A stretch of 64,000 nt of DNA from Alphaproteobacteria bacterium. GTDB taxonomy: Bacteria > Pseudomonadota > Alphaproteobacteria > Reyranellales > Reyranellaceae. Below the pieces are notes generated by a model, which made no database searches, was not told where the DNA came from, and worked only from the letters and a program-made list of their open reading frames with translations. The stretch's first letter is position 1. Every line of letters starts with the position of its first letter. Positions 16,581-24,661 of the stretch are shown in pieces. The position numbers were made by a program, and so were the translations under genes. Where the stretch lies: positions 89,041 through 153,040 of the forward strand of contig VGCZ01000004.1 of the NCBI GenBank assembly GCA_016869975.1, given 5' to 3'.

Positions 16581-18287
16581 GTGATCTACGACTACATCAT
16601 CGTCGGCGGCGGCTCGGCCGGCTCGGTGCTGGCCAACCGGCTGTCGGCGCGCAGCTCCAACAAGGTGCTGGTCTGCGAAGCCGGCCAGGACACGCCGCCG
16701 GGCAACGAGCCGCCGGAAATCCGCGACTCGTATTCTGGTACGGCGTACTTCGATCCGCGCTTTCACTGGACCGAGCTCAAGGTCCACACCCAGGTGGTGA
16801 GCCACAACAATCCGCACGAGAACCGCCCGCCGCTGCGCAAGTACGAGCAGGCGCGCGTGCTGGGCGGCGGCTCCTCGATCAACGGCCAGATGGCCAACCG
16901 TGGCGCGCCCACCGACTACGCCGAGTGGGTCGAGCGCGGCGCCGAGGGCTGGGGCTGGGACGCGGTGCTGCCCTACTTCAAGAAGGTCGAGCGCGATCTC
17001 GATTTCGACGATGCCTGGCACGGCAAGGACGGCCGCATCCCGGTACGCCGCATCCCGGTCGAGCACTGGACCAGGCACGCGCAGGCGGTGGGCGAGGCCT
17101 GCAAGCAGGCTGGCATGAAGTTCCTGCCGGATCAAAATGGTGAGTTCGTCGACGGCTACTTCCCCGTGACGCATTCCAACGCCGCGGAGCAGCGCGTCTC
17201 GGCGGCGATGGGCTATCTCGACGCGACGACGCGCAAGCGGCCCAACCTCACCATCTCGACCAACACCCAGGTGAAGTCGCTGATCTTCGACGGCACGCGC
17301 TGCGTCGGCGTCACCGCCACGGTCAACGGCGCGGACCAGGAGTTCCGGGGACGCGAGATCATCCTGTCCTCGGGCGCGATCCATTCGCCGGCACATCTGC
17401 TGCGCGCCGGCATCGGACCAGTCGGGCATCTCAGGGACATGGGCATCGAGGTGGTCTCCGCCCTGCCCGGCGTCGGCCAGCGGCTGATGGATCATCCCTC
17501 GATCGCGCTGTCGTCCTTCATCCGGCCCAAGGCGCGCATGAACGAGCACACGCGCCGCCACATCCAGGTCGGCATCCGCTATTCCTCCGATCTGCCCGGC
17601 ATTCCCAAGAGCGACATGTTCGTCGCCGTGGTCAGCAAGTCGGCGTGGCATGCGGTGGGCGAGCAGATCGCCTCGCTGCTGACCTTCATCAACCGGACCT
17701 ACTCCGAGACTGGGCAGGTGAAGCTCGCGACGCGCGACTGGCGGGCCGAGCCGATCGTCGAGTTCAACCTGCTGTCCGACACGCGCGATCTCGACCGGCT
17801 GAAGCAAGGCTTCCGCAAAATGGCGGCGCTGCAGATGATGGAGCCATTGAAGGCGGTGACCGACAATCCGTTCCCCGCCTCCTACTCCGAGCGCGTGCGC
17901 AAGATCGGCGTGGTCAACGCCAAGAACAAATTCCTCACGTCGGTGATCGCCAAATTCCTCGACGGGCCGGCGGCGCTGCGCAAGTACATGATCGAGAAGT
18001 ACGTCGTCGAAGGATTCACCTTCGAGCAGGTGATGTCCGACGACGAGGCGCTGGAGGCCTTTGTGCGCCAGGCGGCGATCGGCGTGTGGCACGCGTCGTG
18101 CACTTGCCGCATGGGCCGCGCCGACGATCCGATGGCGGTTACCGATATCAGCGGCCGCGTGCGCGGCGTGCAGGGGCTGCGCGTGGTTGATGCCTCGATC
18201 TTTCCGATCGTGCCCTGCGCCAACACCAACTTCCCCACCTTGATGACGGCGGAGAAGATCTCCGACGCGATCCTCGCGGGCAATTGA
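16581..18287 (+). CDS. GMC family oxidoreductase
   Basis: A 568-residue glucose-methanol-choline flavoprotein. The FAD motif YIIVGGGSAGSVLANRLS begins at residue 4, the GMC signature ARVLGGGSSINGQM is near residue 95, and the C-terminal active-site region reads WHASCTCRMG with a final SIFPIVPCANTNFPTLM. It oxidises an alcohol to an aldehyde with flavin. The GTG at 16581 is chosen for its GGGAGAA site and its position just before the Rossmann strand. It begins a three-gene run with the beta-propeller gene and a second GMC gene, which suggests one catabolic unit. Confidence 0.88.
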   Translation: MIYDYIIVGGGSAGSVLANRLSARSSNKVLVCEAGQDTPPGNEPPEIRDSYSGTAYFDPRFHWTELKVHTQVVSHNNPHENRPPLRKYEQARVLGGGSSINGQMANRGAPTDYAEWVERGAEGWGWDAVLPYFKKVERDLDFDDAWHGKDGRIPVRRIPVEHWTRHAQAVGEACKQAGMKFLPDQNGEFVDGYFPVTHSNAAEQRVSAAMGYLDATTRKRPNLTISTNTQVKSLIFDGTRCVGVTATVNGADQEFRGREIILSSGAIHSPAHLLRAGIGPVGHLRDMGIEVVSALPGVGQRLMDHPSIALSSFIRPKARMNEHTRRHIQVGIRYSSDLPGIPKSDMFVAVVSKSAWHAVGEQIASLLTFINRTYSETGQVKLATRDWRAEPIVEFNLLSDTRDLDRLKQGFRKMAALQMMEPLKAVTDNPFPASYSERVRKIGVVNAKNKFLTSVIAKFLDGPAALRKYMIEKYVVEGFTFEQVMSDDEALEAFVRQAAIGVWHASCTCRMGRADDPMAVTDISGRVRGVQGLRVVDASIFPIVPCANTNFPTLMTAEKISDAILAGN

Positions 18288-18293
18288 CGTATT

Positions 18294-18328
18294 CCCCTCT
18301 CCCCGCGAAGACGGGGAGAAGGAAGGGA
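18294..18328. repeat. Short family-B hairpin
   Basis: CCCTCTCCCCG and CGGGGAGAAGG form a stem around CGAAGA. It lies in the 50-base gap between the first GMC gene and the beta-propeller gene and touches the GMC stop region. Confidence 0.55.
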
Positions 18329-18337
18329 GGAACCACC

Positions 18338-19300
18338 ATGTCAGTGATCCTGGGCTCTGGCGAGCATCGCTATCGCGTGGTCGAGAACTGGGCCCGGCTG
18401 CCCGACGGCTGGGAGTTCCGCGACGTCGCCGCGGTCGCGGTCGACAGCAAGGACAACGTCTACGTCTTCAATCGCGGCCAGCACCCGATGATCGTATTCG
18501 ACCGCGCCGGCAACTTCCTGCGCTCTTGGGGCGAGGGCCTGTTCAGCCGCGCGCACGGCATCGACATCGACAGCGACGACGTTCTGTATTGCACCGACGA
18601 CGGCGACCACACCGTGCGCAAGGTGACCACCGACGGCAAGGTGCTGCTGACCATCGGCGTGCCCAACCAGCCCGCACCCTTCCTCAGCGGCAAGCCGTTC
18701 AACCGCTGCACCCACACCGCGCTGTCGCCCAAGGGCGAGATCTACGTCTCCGACGGCTACGGCAATTCCTGCGTCCACAAGTACGATCCAAGCGGCCGAC
18801 ACCTGATGCGCTGGGGCACGACGGGCACCGATCCGGGCGAGTTCAACATCGCCCACAACATCGCCACCGACGACGACGGCTGGGTCTATGTCGCCGATCG
18901 CGAGAACCACCGCGTGCAGGTGTTCAACGGCGACGGCAAGTACGAGATGCAGTGGAACAACATGCATCGTCCTTGCGCGCTGTACTGCTGCGGCGGCAAG
19001 AACCCGCAATTCATCATCGGCGAGCTCGGGCCAGGCATGCCGGTCAACGCCAAGCACACCAATCTCGGCCCGCGCTTGGCCATCGTCGACAAGACGGGCA
19101 AGACCATCGCGCGCCTGGGCGGCGAGCGCGGCCCGGGCCTGGAGACCGGCCAGTTCCTGTCGCCGCACGGGCTTGCGGTGGATTCGCGTGGTGACATCTA
19201 TGTCGGGGAGGTCAGCTACACCAACTGGCCAAGCTCCAATCCCGGCCAGACGATGCCGAAGGTCCTGCGCACGCTGCAGAAGCTGGAGAAAGTGGCGTGA
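18338..19300 (+). CDS. NHL-repeat six-bladed beta-propeller protein (peptidylglycine amidating lyase-like)
   Basis: A 320-residue protein built of repeated blades, each with a pattern like DSKDNVYVFNRG, DDVLYCTDDGDHTVRKV, GEIYVSDGYGNSCVHKY, GWVYVADRENHRVQVF and RGDIYVGEVSYTN. This matches the NHL or peptidyl-alpha-hydroxyglycine lyase propeller. There is no signal peptide, so it is likely cytoplasmic. The ATG at 18338 follows GGAAGGGAGG. It overlaps the next GMC gene by four bases (GTGA). Its role next to two alcohol oxidoreductases could be a lactonase or lyase step, but that is a guess. Confidence 0.75.
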   Translation: MSVILGSGEHRYRVVENWARLPDGWEFRDVAAVAVDSKDNVYVFNRGQHPMIVFDRAGNFLRSWGEGLFSRAHGIDIDSDDVLYCTDDGDHTVRKVTTDGKVLLTIGVPNQPAPFLSGKPFNRCTHTALSPKGEIYVSDGYGNSCVHKYDPSGRHLMRWGTTGTDPGEFNIAHNIATDDDGWVYVADRENHRVQVFNGDGKYEMQWNNMHRPCALYCCGGKNPQFIIGELGPGMPVNAKHTNLGPRLAIVDKTGKTIARLGGERGPGLETGQFLSPHGLAVDSRGDIYVGEVSYTNWPSSNPGQTMPKVLRTLQKLEKVA

Positions 19301-20895
19301 ACGCGGATTTCGTCGTTGTCGGTGCGGGCTCGGCGGGTTGTGTCGTCGCGTCCCGCCTGAGCGAGACCGGCGCGACGGTGACGCTTCTCGAGGCCGGGCC
19401 GACCGACTGGTACCCGTTCATCCATATTCCCGCCGGCGTGCGCACGCTGCTGCGCAACAAGCGCATGAACTGGAACTACGAGAGCGAGCCGGAGGCGGTC
19501 AGCGGCAACCGGCCGATCCATTGGCCGCGCGGCAAGGTGCTCGGCGGCTCGAGCTCGATCAACGGCATGCTCTACGTTCGCGGCAACGCTACGGACTACG
19601 ACGGCTGGGCGCAGATGGGCTGCCGCGGCTGGTCGTTCGACGACGTGCTGCCGCTGTTCAAGAAGTCCGAGGACTACAAGCCGGGCGACTCCAGCGTGCG
19701 CGGCAAGGGCGGACCGCTGAAGGTCGAGGACTACCGCACCATCCTGCCCCTCACCCATCTGTTCGTGAAGGCGGCGCAGGAGGCCGGCTTCACCTTCAAT
19801 GCCGACCTCAACGGCCACAGCCAGGAAGGCGTCGGCTACTCGCAGATGACACGGCGCGGCCGCTTCCGCGGCTCGACCGCGCGCACCTTCCTTGCCGAGG
19901 CGCGCGGGCGCGCCAATCTCCGCGTCGAGACCAACGCCATCGCCACGCGCCTGCTGTTCGAGGGCACGAAATGCGTCGGCGTCGCCTTCCGCCAGAACGG
20001 CGTCGATCGCGAGATCCGCGCCGCGCGAGAGGTGATCGTCAGCGGCGGCGCAGTGAACTCGCCGCACTTGCTGCAGATTTCCGGCATCGGCCCGGCCGAG
20101 CACCTCAAGAGCATCGGCGCGCCTGTCGTGCTCGATTCGCCGGGCGTCGGCGCCAATCTGATCGACCACTACGTGATCCGCATCTCGCATCGCGTGAAGG
20201 ATCTCGTGTCGCTCAACAACCTCGCGCGCGGACCGCGGGTCGTGGCCGAGGCCATCCGCTACGTCGTCACCGGCAAGGGCGCGCTGACCATGGGAGTCAC
20301 CAGCGCGCAGGTCTTCTGCCGCAGCCGCGAGGGGCTGGCGAGCCCCGACCTGCAATTGCTGTTCACGCCCGCCAGCTCCGACCCCATGCGCATCGGCGAG
20401 CTGGAGCGCGAGGCCGGCATGACGGTGGCGATCTGCGTCGTGCGGCCCGACAGCCGCGGCACGATCATGGCCACCACGACCGATCCCACGGCCAAGCCAG
20501 CGATCCGGCCCAACTACATCTCTGCCGCCGAGGATCTGCGGGTGATGACCGCGGGCTTCCGCCATACACGCCGCATCTTCGCGGCACCGTCGATGGCGCA
20601 ACACAGCGCTGGCGAGATCGCCCCCGGCCCGTCGGTCGAGAGCGACCTCGACGTCGCCGACTACGCCAGGCGCGCCGGCAACACGCTCTACCACCCGGTC
20701 GGCACCTGCCGCATGGGCGAGGATCCGCGCGCGGTGGTCGATTCACGGCTGCGCGTGCGCGGCATCGGCGGGCTGCGGGTGATCGACGCCTCGATCATGC
20801 CGACCTTGACCACCGGCAACACCAACGCGCCCACCATCATGATCGGCGAGAAGGGCGCTATGATGATCCGCGAGGATTCTGGCTTGGCGGCATGA
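19297..20895 (+). CDS. GMC family oxidoreductase (choline dehydrogenase-like)
   Basis: A 532-residue flavoprotein starting at a GTG that overlaps the propeller stop. It shows FVVVGAGSAGCVVASRLSE, the GMC signature GKVLGGSSSINGMLYVRG, NGHSQEGVGYSQ, and the C-terminal LYHPVGTCRMGEDP with INDIDASIMPT-like SIMPTLTTGNTNAPT. It resembles choline or other alcohol dehydrogenases. Its 3' end overlaps the convergent MFS gene by 38 bases, so the two coding ends share DNA. Translational coupling to the propeller gene points to one function for the trio. Confidence 0.88.
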   Translation: MNADFVVVGAGSAGCVVASRLSETGATVTLLEAGPTDWYPFIHIPAGVRTLLRNKRMNWNYESEPEAVSGNRPIHWPRGKVLGGSSSINGMLYVRGNATDYDGWAQMGCRGWSFDDVLPLFKKSEDYKPGDSSVRGKGGPLKVEDYRTILPLTHLFVKAAQEAGFTFNADLNGHSQEGVGYSQMTRRGRFRGSTARTFLAEARGRANLRVETNAIATRLLFEGTKCVGVAFRQNGVDREIRAAREVIVSGGAVNSPHLLQISGIGPAEHLKSIGAPVVLDSPGVGANLIDHYVIRISHRVKDLVSLNNLARGPRVVAEAIRYVVTGKGALTMGVTSAQVFCRSREGLASPDLQLLFTPASSDPMRIGELEREAGMTVAICVVRPDSRGTIMATTTDPTAKPAIRPNYISAAEDLRVMTAGFRHTRRIFAAPSMAQHSAGEIAPGPSVESDLDVADYARRAGNTLYHPVGTCRMGEDPRAVVDSRLRVRGIGGLRVIDASIMPTLTTGNTNAPTIMIGEKGAMMIREDSGLAA

Positions 20896-22039
20896 AGAAC
20901 GCCAGCCAGGCGCCCACGACATTGCCGCAGCCGGCGACAATCACGGCGACGCGGTAGCCGCCGGTGAGATCGAAGAGAAAGCCGGCCAGCACCGGCAAGG
21001 TGACGGCGGCGACGCACCAGCCGATATAGAGCAGGCTGGCGATGCGGCCGTACTCGGTCTTCGGCCAGTACATCGCGATGGCGCCGGCGGTCGAGCCGGA
21101 GATCAGGCCGTAGCCGATGCCGATCATGCCCAAGGTCACGGTCGAGACCAGCGCCTGCGGGAACAGCGACAAGACGACGGCGCCGGTCAACGACAGCAGG
21201 TGCGCCACCGCCATGACGCGCGGGATGGCGAAGCGATCGACCAGCCAACCGCCGCTCAGCCGCGCGGCGGCGATGGCGGCGGGAATCGCGGTGGTGGCGG
21301 CGAGCGCGATCTCGGGCGACGCGCCGTAGGCGGTGATGATGCCCGCGGCCTGACTCAGCACGGTCAACCCCGCGGCCGCCGCAAGGAAGAACACCAGGGA
21401 TAGGCGCCAGAAGATTGCCGCCCGTGGCGGCGATTGCGGGGCAGTCCGCGTCGCTTCCGGCTCGGCCAGACGCGCGCGCGCATGGACGGTGAGCAGCGTC
21501 GCCAGTACGCCGACGATCGCCACCACAACGCCCAGCCCGCCCATCACCACGCGCACGTCCCAATGGGCCACGGCCCAGCCGAACAGCGGCGCCGCGATGA
21601 CGGCGCCGGCGGGATAGAGGCTGACGATGTAGCCGTTCACCAGGCCTTGCCGTCCGCTCAGCATCAGGTTCATGCCCTGCTGCAGCATGATGTAGGCGGC
21701 GCCGCCGCCGATGCCGAACAGCACGCCGTAGCCGATGGTCAGCAGCGCCAGCCCATCGGCGATCGCCGCGAGCCCCAGGCCCGCGGTGCTGAGCGCGCAG
21801 CACGCCGCGACCAGCACGGGCACCGACGCCAGTCGGTAGAGGCGTGGCGCGATGTTCATGCCGACCGTGAAGCTGATCGTCGCGGCGGCGAAGACGATCG
21901 CCAGATCCGACCGGCTGACGCCCAACGATCGCTCCAGCGGCTTGAGGAACACGCTGAAGGCGTAGAGCGAGCCCATCGGCAGGTTCACCAGCGTCACTGC
22001 CAGCAACATCGCCCAGGGGCGCGGAGGATCAGCGCTCAC
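20858..22039 (-). CDS. MFS transporter (oxalate/formate antiporter-like)
   Basis: A 393-residue inner-membrane protein with about twelve hydrophobic helices. LVNLPMGSLYAFSVFLKPLE is typical of the OFA/MCT-like branch. I use the GTG at 22039; the open frame to 22111 runs through a palindrome. It lies 40 bases downstream of the borosin-type methyltransferase on the same strand, with only a small hairpin between, so it may be read through and could move the peptide product or a precursor. That is an inference from position, because OFA members normally carry small organic anions. Confidence 0.82.
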   Translation of the reverse strand: MSADPPRPWAMLLAVTLVNLPMGSLYAFSVFLKPLERSLGVSRSDLAIVFAAATISFTVGMNIAPRLYRLASVPVLVAACCALSTAGLGLAAIADGLALLTIGYGVLFGIGGGAAYIMLQQGMNLMLSGRQGLVNGYIVSLYPAGAVIAAPLFGWAVAHWDVRVVMGGLGVVVAIVGVLATLLTVHARARLAEPEATRTAPQSPPRAAIFWRLSLVFFLAAAAGLTVLSQAAGIITAYGASPEIALAATTAIPAAIAAARLSGGWLVDRFAIPRVMAVAHLLSLTGAVVLSLFPQALVSTVTLGMIGIGYGLISGSTAGAIAMYWPKTEYGRIASLLYIGWCVAAVTLPVLAGFLFDLTGGYRVAVIVAGCGNVVGAWLAFFMPPSQNPRGSS

Positions 22040-22044
22040 GTTTC

Positions 22045-22071
22045 GTCGTCCTGAGCGCAGCGAAGGACGAC
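22045..22071. repeat. Short palindrome, family D
   Basis: GTCGTCCT and AGGACGAC form a perfect 8-base stem around GAGCGCAGCGA. It fills the 40-base gap between the methyltransferase stop and the MFS start and could attenuate read-through between them. Confidence 0.6.
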
Positions 22072-22079
22072 AGGGTGGT

Positions 22080-22928
22080 TCATTCCTCGCCCGACTCCTT
22101 GTACGCCGCATTGAGCGCGACCATGCGATTGTAGGCGTCCATATCAGGGTCGGCGACGCGCGAGGGCGGCACGTAGAGCGTGTAGGCGATCGACAGCGGT
22201 TCGCTCATCAGGTCGGCTGCGACGATCTGGCGGATGATCGACTCGCAGCCCGGCAGCACCGCGGCGTCGTAGAGGTACATCGCGTGCGCCGGCCCGTAGA
22301 TGCGCTCGAGCTTCTCGACGAGCAGCGACATGGCCGGCAGGGCGTAGCTACCCTGCTTGTGGGTGGCGAAGCCGAAAATGCCGATCTGCCACAGCACGAC
22401 CGCCGAGCTGGTGTCGACGCTGCGCCGGTTGAGCACGAAATCGGTGGCCTCGAAGGACTGGCAGCCATGGATGCCGGGATCGACGCCGAGATCGGCGAAC
22501 AGACAGTCCTCGGCCGAGATGCCCGGCAGCATGCGCGCCTCGAAGCCTTCGGCGCGCGCGCGGCGGATCGCTTCATGCGCCGGCGAGACGAAGACGCCGG
22601 GATGACCGTAGAACGCCGCGCAGGTCAGGTCGCCGGCGCGCAGGCAGGCGAGGATGCGATCGACCATGCCGCCATAGGCATCCGTGCGATCCTTGTCGGC
22701 GACATAGGTGTCGGCCAGCGACCGCGCGCCCTCGGGATTGAGCGAGCGGATCGCGCCCTCGGCGATCGGATCGCCGACGAGATAGAGCACCGTGTCGGCG
22801 CGCTTGATCCACGCCACCGCCTCGGTGGTCATCTGGCCCACGGTGCGGATGCCGGTGCCGACGATCACCAGCGAGCCCCGGCGCGCCGGCGGGTCGTTGG
22901 CGCCGAAGGGATCGTCGCGGTCGGCCAT
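22080..22928 (-). CDS. Borosin-type peptide alpha-N-methyltransferase (tetrapyrrole methylase fold)
   Basis: A 282-residue SAM-dependent methyltransferase. GSLVIVGTGIRTVGQMT is the SAM-fold N-terminus, AFYGHPGVFVSPAHEAI the central tetrapyrrole-methylase motif, and LPGISAEDCLFADLGVDPG, CQSFEATDF and LWQIGIFG follow. This order and wording match the split borosin methyltransferase SonM of Shewanella, as remembered, rather than cobalamin or sirohaem enzymes. Tyr75, Arg81 and Tyr85 have the spacing of catalytic residues in OphMA. Its ATG shares one base with the stop of the small upstream gene (TGATG), so the two are coupled. It would methylate backbone amides of that peptide. Confidence 0.85.
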   Translation of the reverse strand: MADRDDPFGANDPPARRGSLVIVGTGIRTVGQMTTEAVAWIKRADTVLYLVGDPIAEGAIRSLNPEGARSLADTYVADKDRTDAYGGMVDRILACLRAGDLTCAAFYGHPGVFVSPAHEAIRRARAEGFEARMLPGISAEDCLFADLGVDPGIHGCQSFEATDFVLNRRSVDTSSAVVLWQIGIFGFATHKQGSYALPAMSLLVEKLERIYGPAHAMYLYDAAVLPGCESIIRQIVAADLMSEPLSIAYTLYVPPSRVADPDMDAYNRMVALNAAYKESGEE

Positions 22929-23155
22929 CAGCTTTTCCCCGGCAACGCGACGGGCGAGGCCGGCGCCGCCGGCAGCGCCGTGTGGGTGAGTCGCGTGTAG
23001 ATCGTGCGCGCGTTGGCGCTTTTCACGATGTCGCGCTCTGCCGCGTCGAGTCCGGCCGCGGCCATCGCCGCTTCGGGATCGCGCAGAAACGCCTCGTGCT
23101 TCATTGGGTCTGTCGCCATCGCGACCCAGAACGCCATCAACCGATCTTCCGCCAC
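22928..23155 (-). CDS. Putative borosin precursor peptide with borosin-binding-domain-like leader
   Basis: A 75-residue protein starting at a GTG with GGAGG five bases upstream. Residues 1-47 are helical in pattern (LMAFWVAMATDPMKHEAFL, then DPEAAMAAAGLDAAERDIV), resembling the helical leader of the Shewanella precursor SonA. Residues 51-75 are different: TIYTRLTHTALPAAP followed by an Ala/Pro/Val/Leu stretch ending GKS. That tail is the likely modified core. The gene is directly followed by the methyltransferase with a one-base overlap. The leader type is often labelled LigA-like in databases. There is no signal peptide. Confidence 0.75.
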   Translation of the reverse strand: MAEDRLMAFWVAMATDPMKHEAFLRDPEAAMAAAGLDAAERDIVKSANARTIYTRLTHTALPAAPASPVALPGKS

Positions 23156-23206
23156 GTCGTCCTCCGTACCGGCACGCTAGCATAGGAGGGCCGCCGGCGA
23201 GCGCCG

Positions 23207-23236
23207 TTGATGCCCATGGCGGCGGCGGACTACGCT
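23207..23236 (+). promoter_or_regulatory. Possible sigma-70 promoter of the CoA-transferase pair
   Basis: TTGATG (23207) and TACGCT (23231) are separated by 18 bases. The start codon is at 23266. It lies in the 110-base divergent gap with the precursor-peptide gene. The fit to consensus is fair only. Confidence 0.35.
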
Positions 23237-23265
23237 GACGCAAACAACGCGGGGAAACGGACGGG

Positions 23266-23937
23266 ATGGCGATCGACAAGCGCGTGGCGAGCGCCCAGGC
23301 GGCGATGGAGGGCGTGCGCGACGGCGCGGTGGTCTTCGTCTCCGGCTTCGGCGGCGCCGGTTTCGCCAACGTTCTCATTCGCGCGTTGCGCGATCACGGC
23401 GCGAAGGAGCTGACCCTGGTGGTGAACTCCGCCACCCACCGCCTTTCGCTGACGCACGAGCTGATCGCCAACGGCCAAGTGCGCAAGGTGATCGCCAGCG
23501 CCGGACGCGGGCGCGAACCCGGACTGTCGGTGTTCGAGCAGCTGCTGAAGGACGGCAAGATCGAGTTCGAATGCGTACCGCAAGGCACCTTCGCCGAGCG
23601 CATCCGCGCCGGCGGCGCGGGCATCCCCGCCTTCTATACGCCCGTCGCCTACGGCACGGATCTGGCGAAAGGCAAGGAAACGCGCACGATCAACGGACGG
23701 GACTGCGTGCTGGAGCATGCGATCAGCGGCGACCTCGCCCTCCTGCGCGCCGACATCGCCGACCGCTTCGGCAATCTTGTCTTCCGCCACGCCCAGGTGA
23801 ACTTCGGGCCGGCGATGGCGACGGCGGCGAGGCTGGCGGTGGCCGAGGTGCGCGCGACGCAGGACGAGCCGATCGCGCCCGAGCGCGTGCAGCTGTCGGG
23901 CGTCTTCATCGATCGCGTCGTGGCGGTGGGAGCGTAA
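23266..23937 (+). CDS. CoA-transferase family I, subunit A
   Basis: A 223-residue alpha subunit of a 3-oxoacid or 3-oxoadipate CoA-transferase. The glycine-rich VVFVSGFGGAGFANVLI and the GPAMATAARL-type C-terminus with NLVFRHAQVNFGP are typical. The pair transfers CoA from succinyl-CoA to a 3-keto acid. It is followed after five bases by the beta subunit, forming a two-gene operon. Which acid is activated cannot be told; 3-oxoadipate from aromatic breakdown is the usual partner in such organisms. Confidence 0.88.
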   Translation: MAIDKRVASAQAAMEGVRDGAVVFVSGFGGAGFANVLIRALRDHGAKELTLVVNSATHRLSLTHELIANGQVRKVIASAGRGREPGLSVFEQLLKDGKIEFECVPQGTFAERIRAGGAGIPAFYTPVAYGTDLAKGKETRTINGRDCVLEHAISGDLALLRADIADRFGNLVFRHAQVNFGPAMATAARLAVAEVRATQDEPIAPERVQLSGVFIDRVVAVGA

Positions 23938-23942
23938 GACCG

Positions 23943-24620
23943 ATGCCCGGACTCAATCGCAACGAAATGGCTTGGCGCGCGGCGCAGGACATCGCCGATG
24001 GCACCGTCGTCAATCTCGGCATCGGCATCCCGGTGCTGGCCTCCGATCACCTGCCGGCCGGCCGCGACGTCTTCTTCCAGTCCGAGAATGGCGTGATCGG
24101 CGTCGGCCCTGCCGCCGCTCTCGACGAGGCCGACAGCGACCTGGTCGACGCCGGCAGCCGCACTGTCACCTTGCGCTCGGGCGCCACCATCGTCGATTCG
24201 ACGGCGTCCTTCGCCATGATCCGCGGCGGGCATATCGACGTGACCGTCCTTGGCGCCTTTGAGGTCGCGTCCAACGGCGATTTCGCTAACTGGGATTCGC
24301 GCATACCCGACAAGGGCCCGCTGGTCGGCGGCGCCATGGACCTCGCCGTCGGCGCGCGCGCGGTCTGGGCGATCATGGAGCACAACACGCGCGCCGGCGC
24401 GCCGCGCCTGCTGGAGCGCTGCGCGCTGCCACTCACCGCGGTGCGCTGTGTGCGCCGCGTGTTCACCGATATCGCCGTGGTCGATATCACCGCCGCAGGC
24501 TTCGTCGTGCGCGAGTTGCTGGCCGATGTCAGCGTCGATCAGCTGCGTGCCCGTACCGGCGCGCCGTTCTCGCTGGCGCCTGACTTCAAGCCACTATTGG
24601 TACCGCCGCTGCCCGCTTGA
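23943..24620 (+). CDS. CoA-transferase family I, subunit B
   Basis: A 225-residue beta subunit. The catalytic Glu is in the family motif SENGVIGVGP near residue 50, and VVNLGIGIPVLASDHLP precedes it. The GGAMDLAVGARAVWAIMEH and VRCVRRVFTDIAVVDI segments are also typical. It begins at the ATG at 23943, five bases after subunit A. The dinB gene starts 41 bases after its stop but has its own SOS site, so the operon probably ends here. Confidence 0.9.
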   Translation: MPGLNRNEMAWRAAQDIADGTVVNLGIGIPVLASDHLPAGRDVFFQSENGVIGVGPAAALDEADSDLVDAGSRTVTLRSGATIVDSTASFAMIRGGHIDVTVLGAFEVASNGDFANWDSRIPDKGPLVGGAMDLAVGARAVWAIMEHNTRAGAPRLLERCALPLTAVRCVRRVFTDIAVVDITAAGFVVRELLADVSVDQLRARTGAPFSLAPDFKPLLVPPLPA

Positions 24621-24641
24621 GCTTGACAAGCGGGCACTGAA

Positions 24642-24656
24642 GTTCTTTTTTTGTTC
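24642..24656 (+). promoter_or_regulatory. LexA-type SOS box before dinB
   Basis: GTTC at 24642-24645, seven T residues, GTTC at 24653-24656. This is exactly the direct-repeat SOS box used by alphaproteobacterial LexA. It ends five bases before the dinB ATG, so LexA bound here would block initiation of translation-proximal transcription. Confidence 0.8.
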
Positions 24657-24661
24657 TCATC

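Noticed and set aside
22928..23155. Small gene as the LigA subunit of a protocatechuate 4,5-dioxygenase
   Set aside because: It is too short, has no LigB partner, and is coupled to a borosin-type methyltransferase. The leader is only superficially LigA-like.
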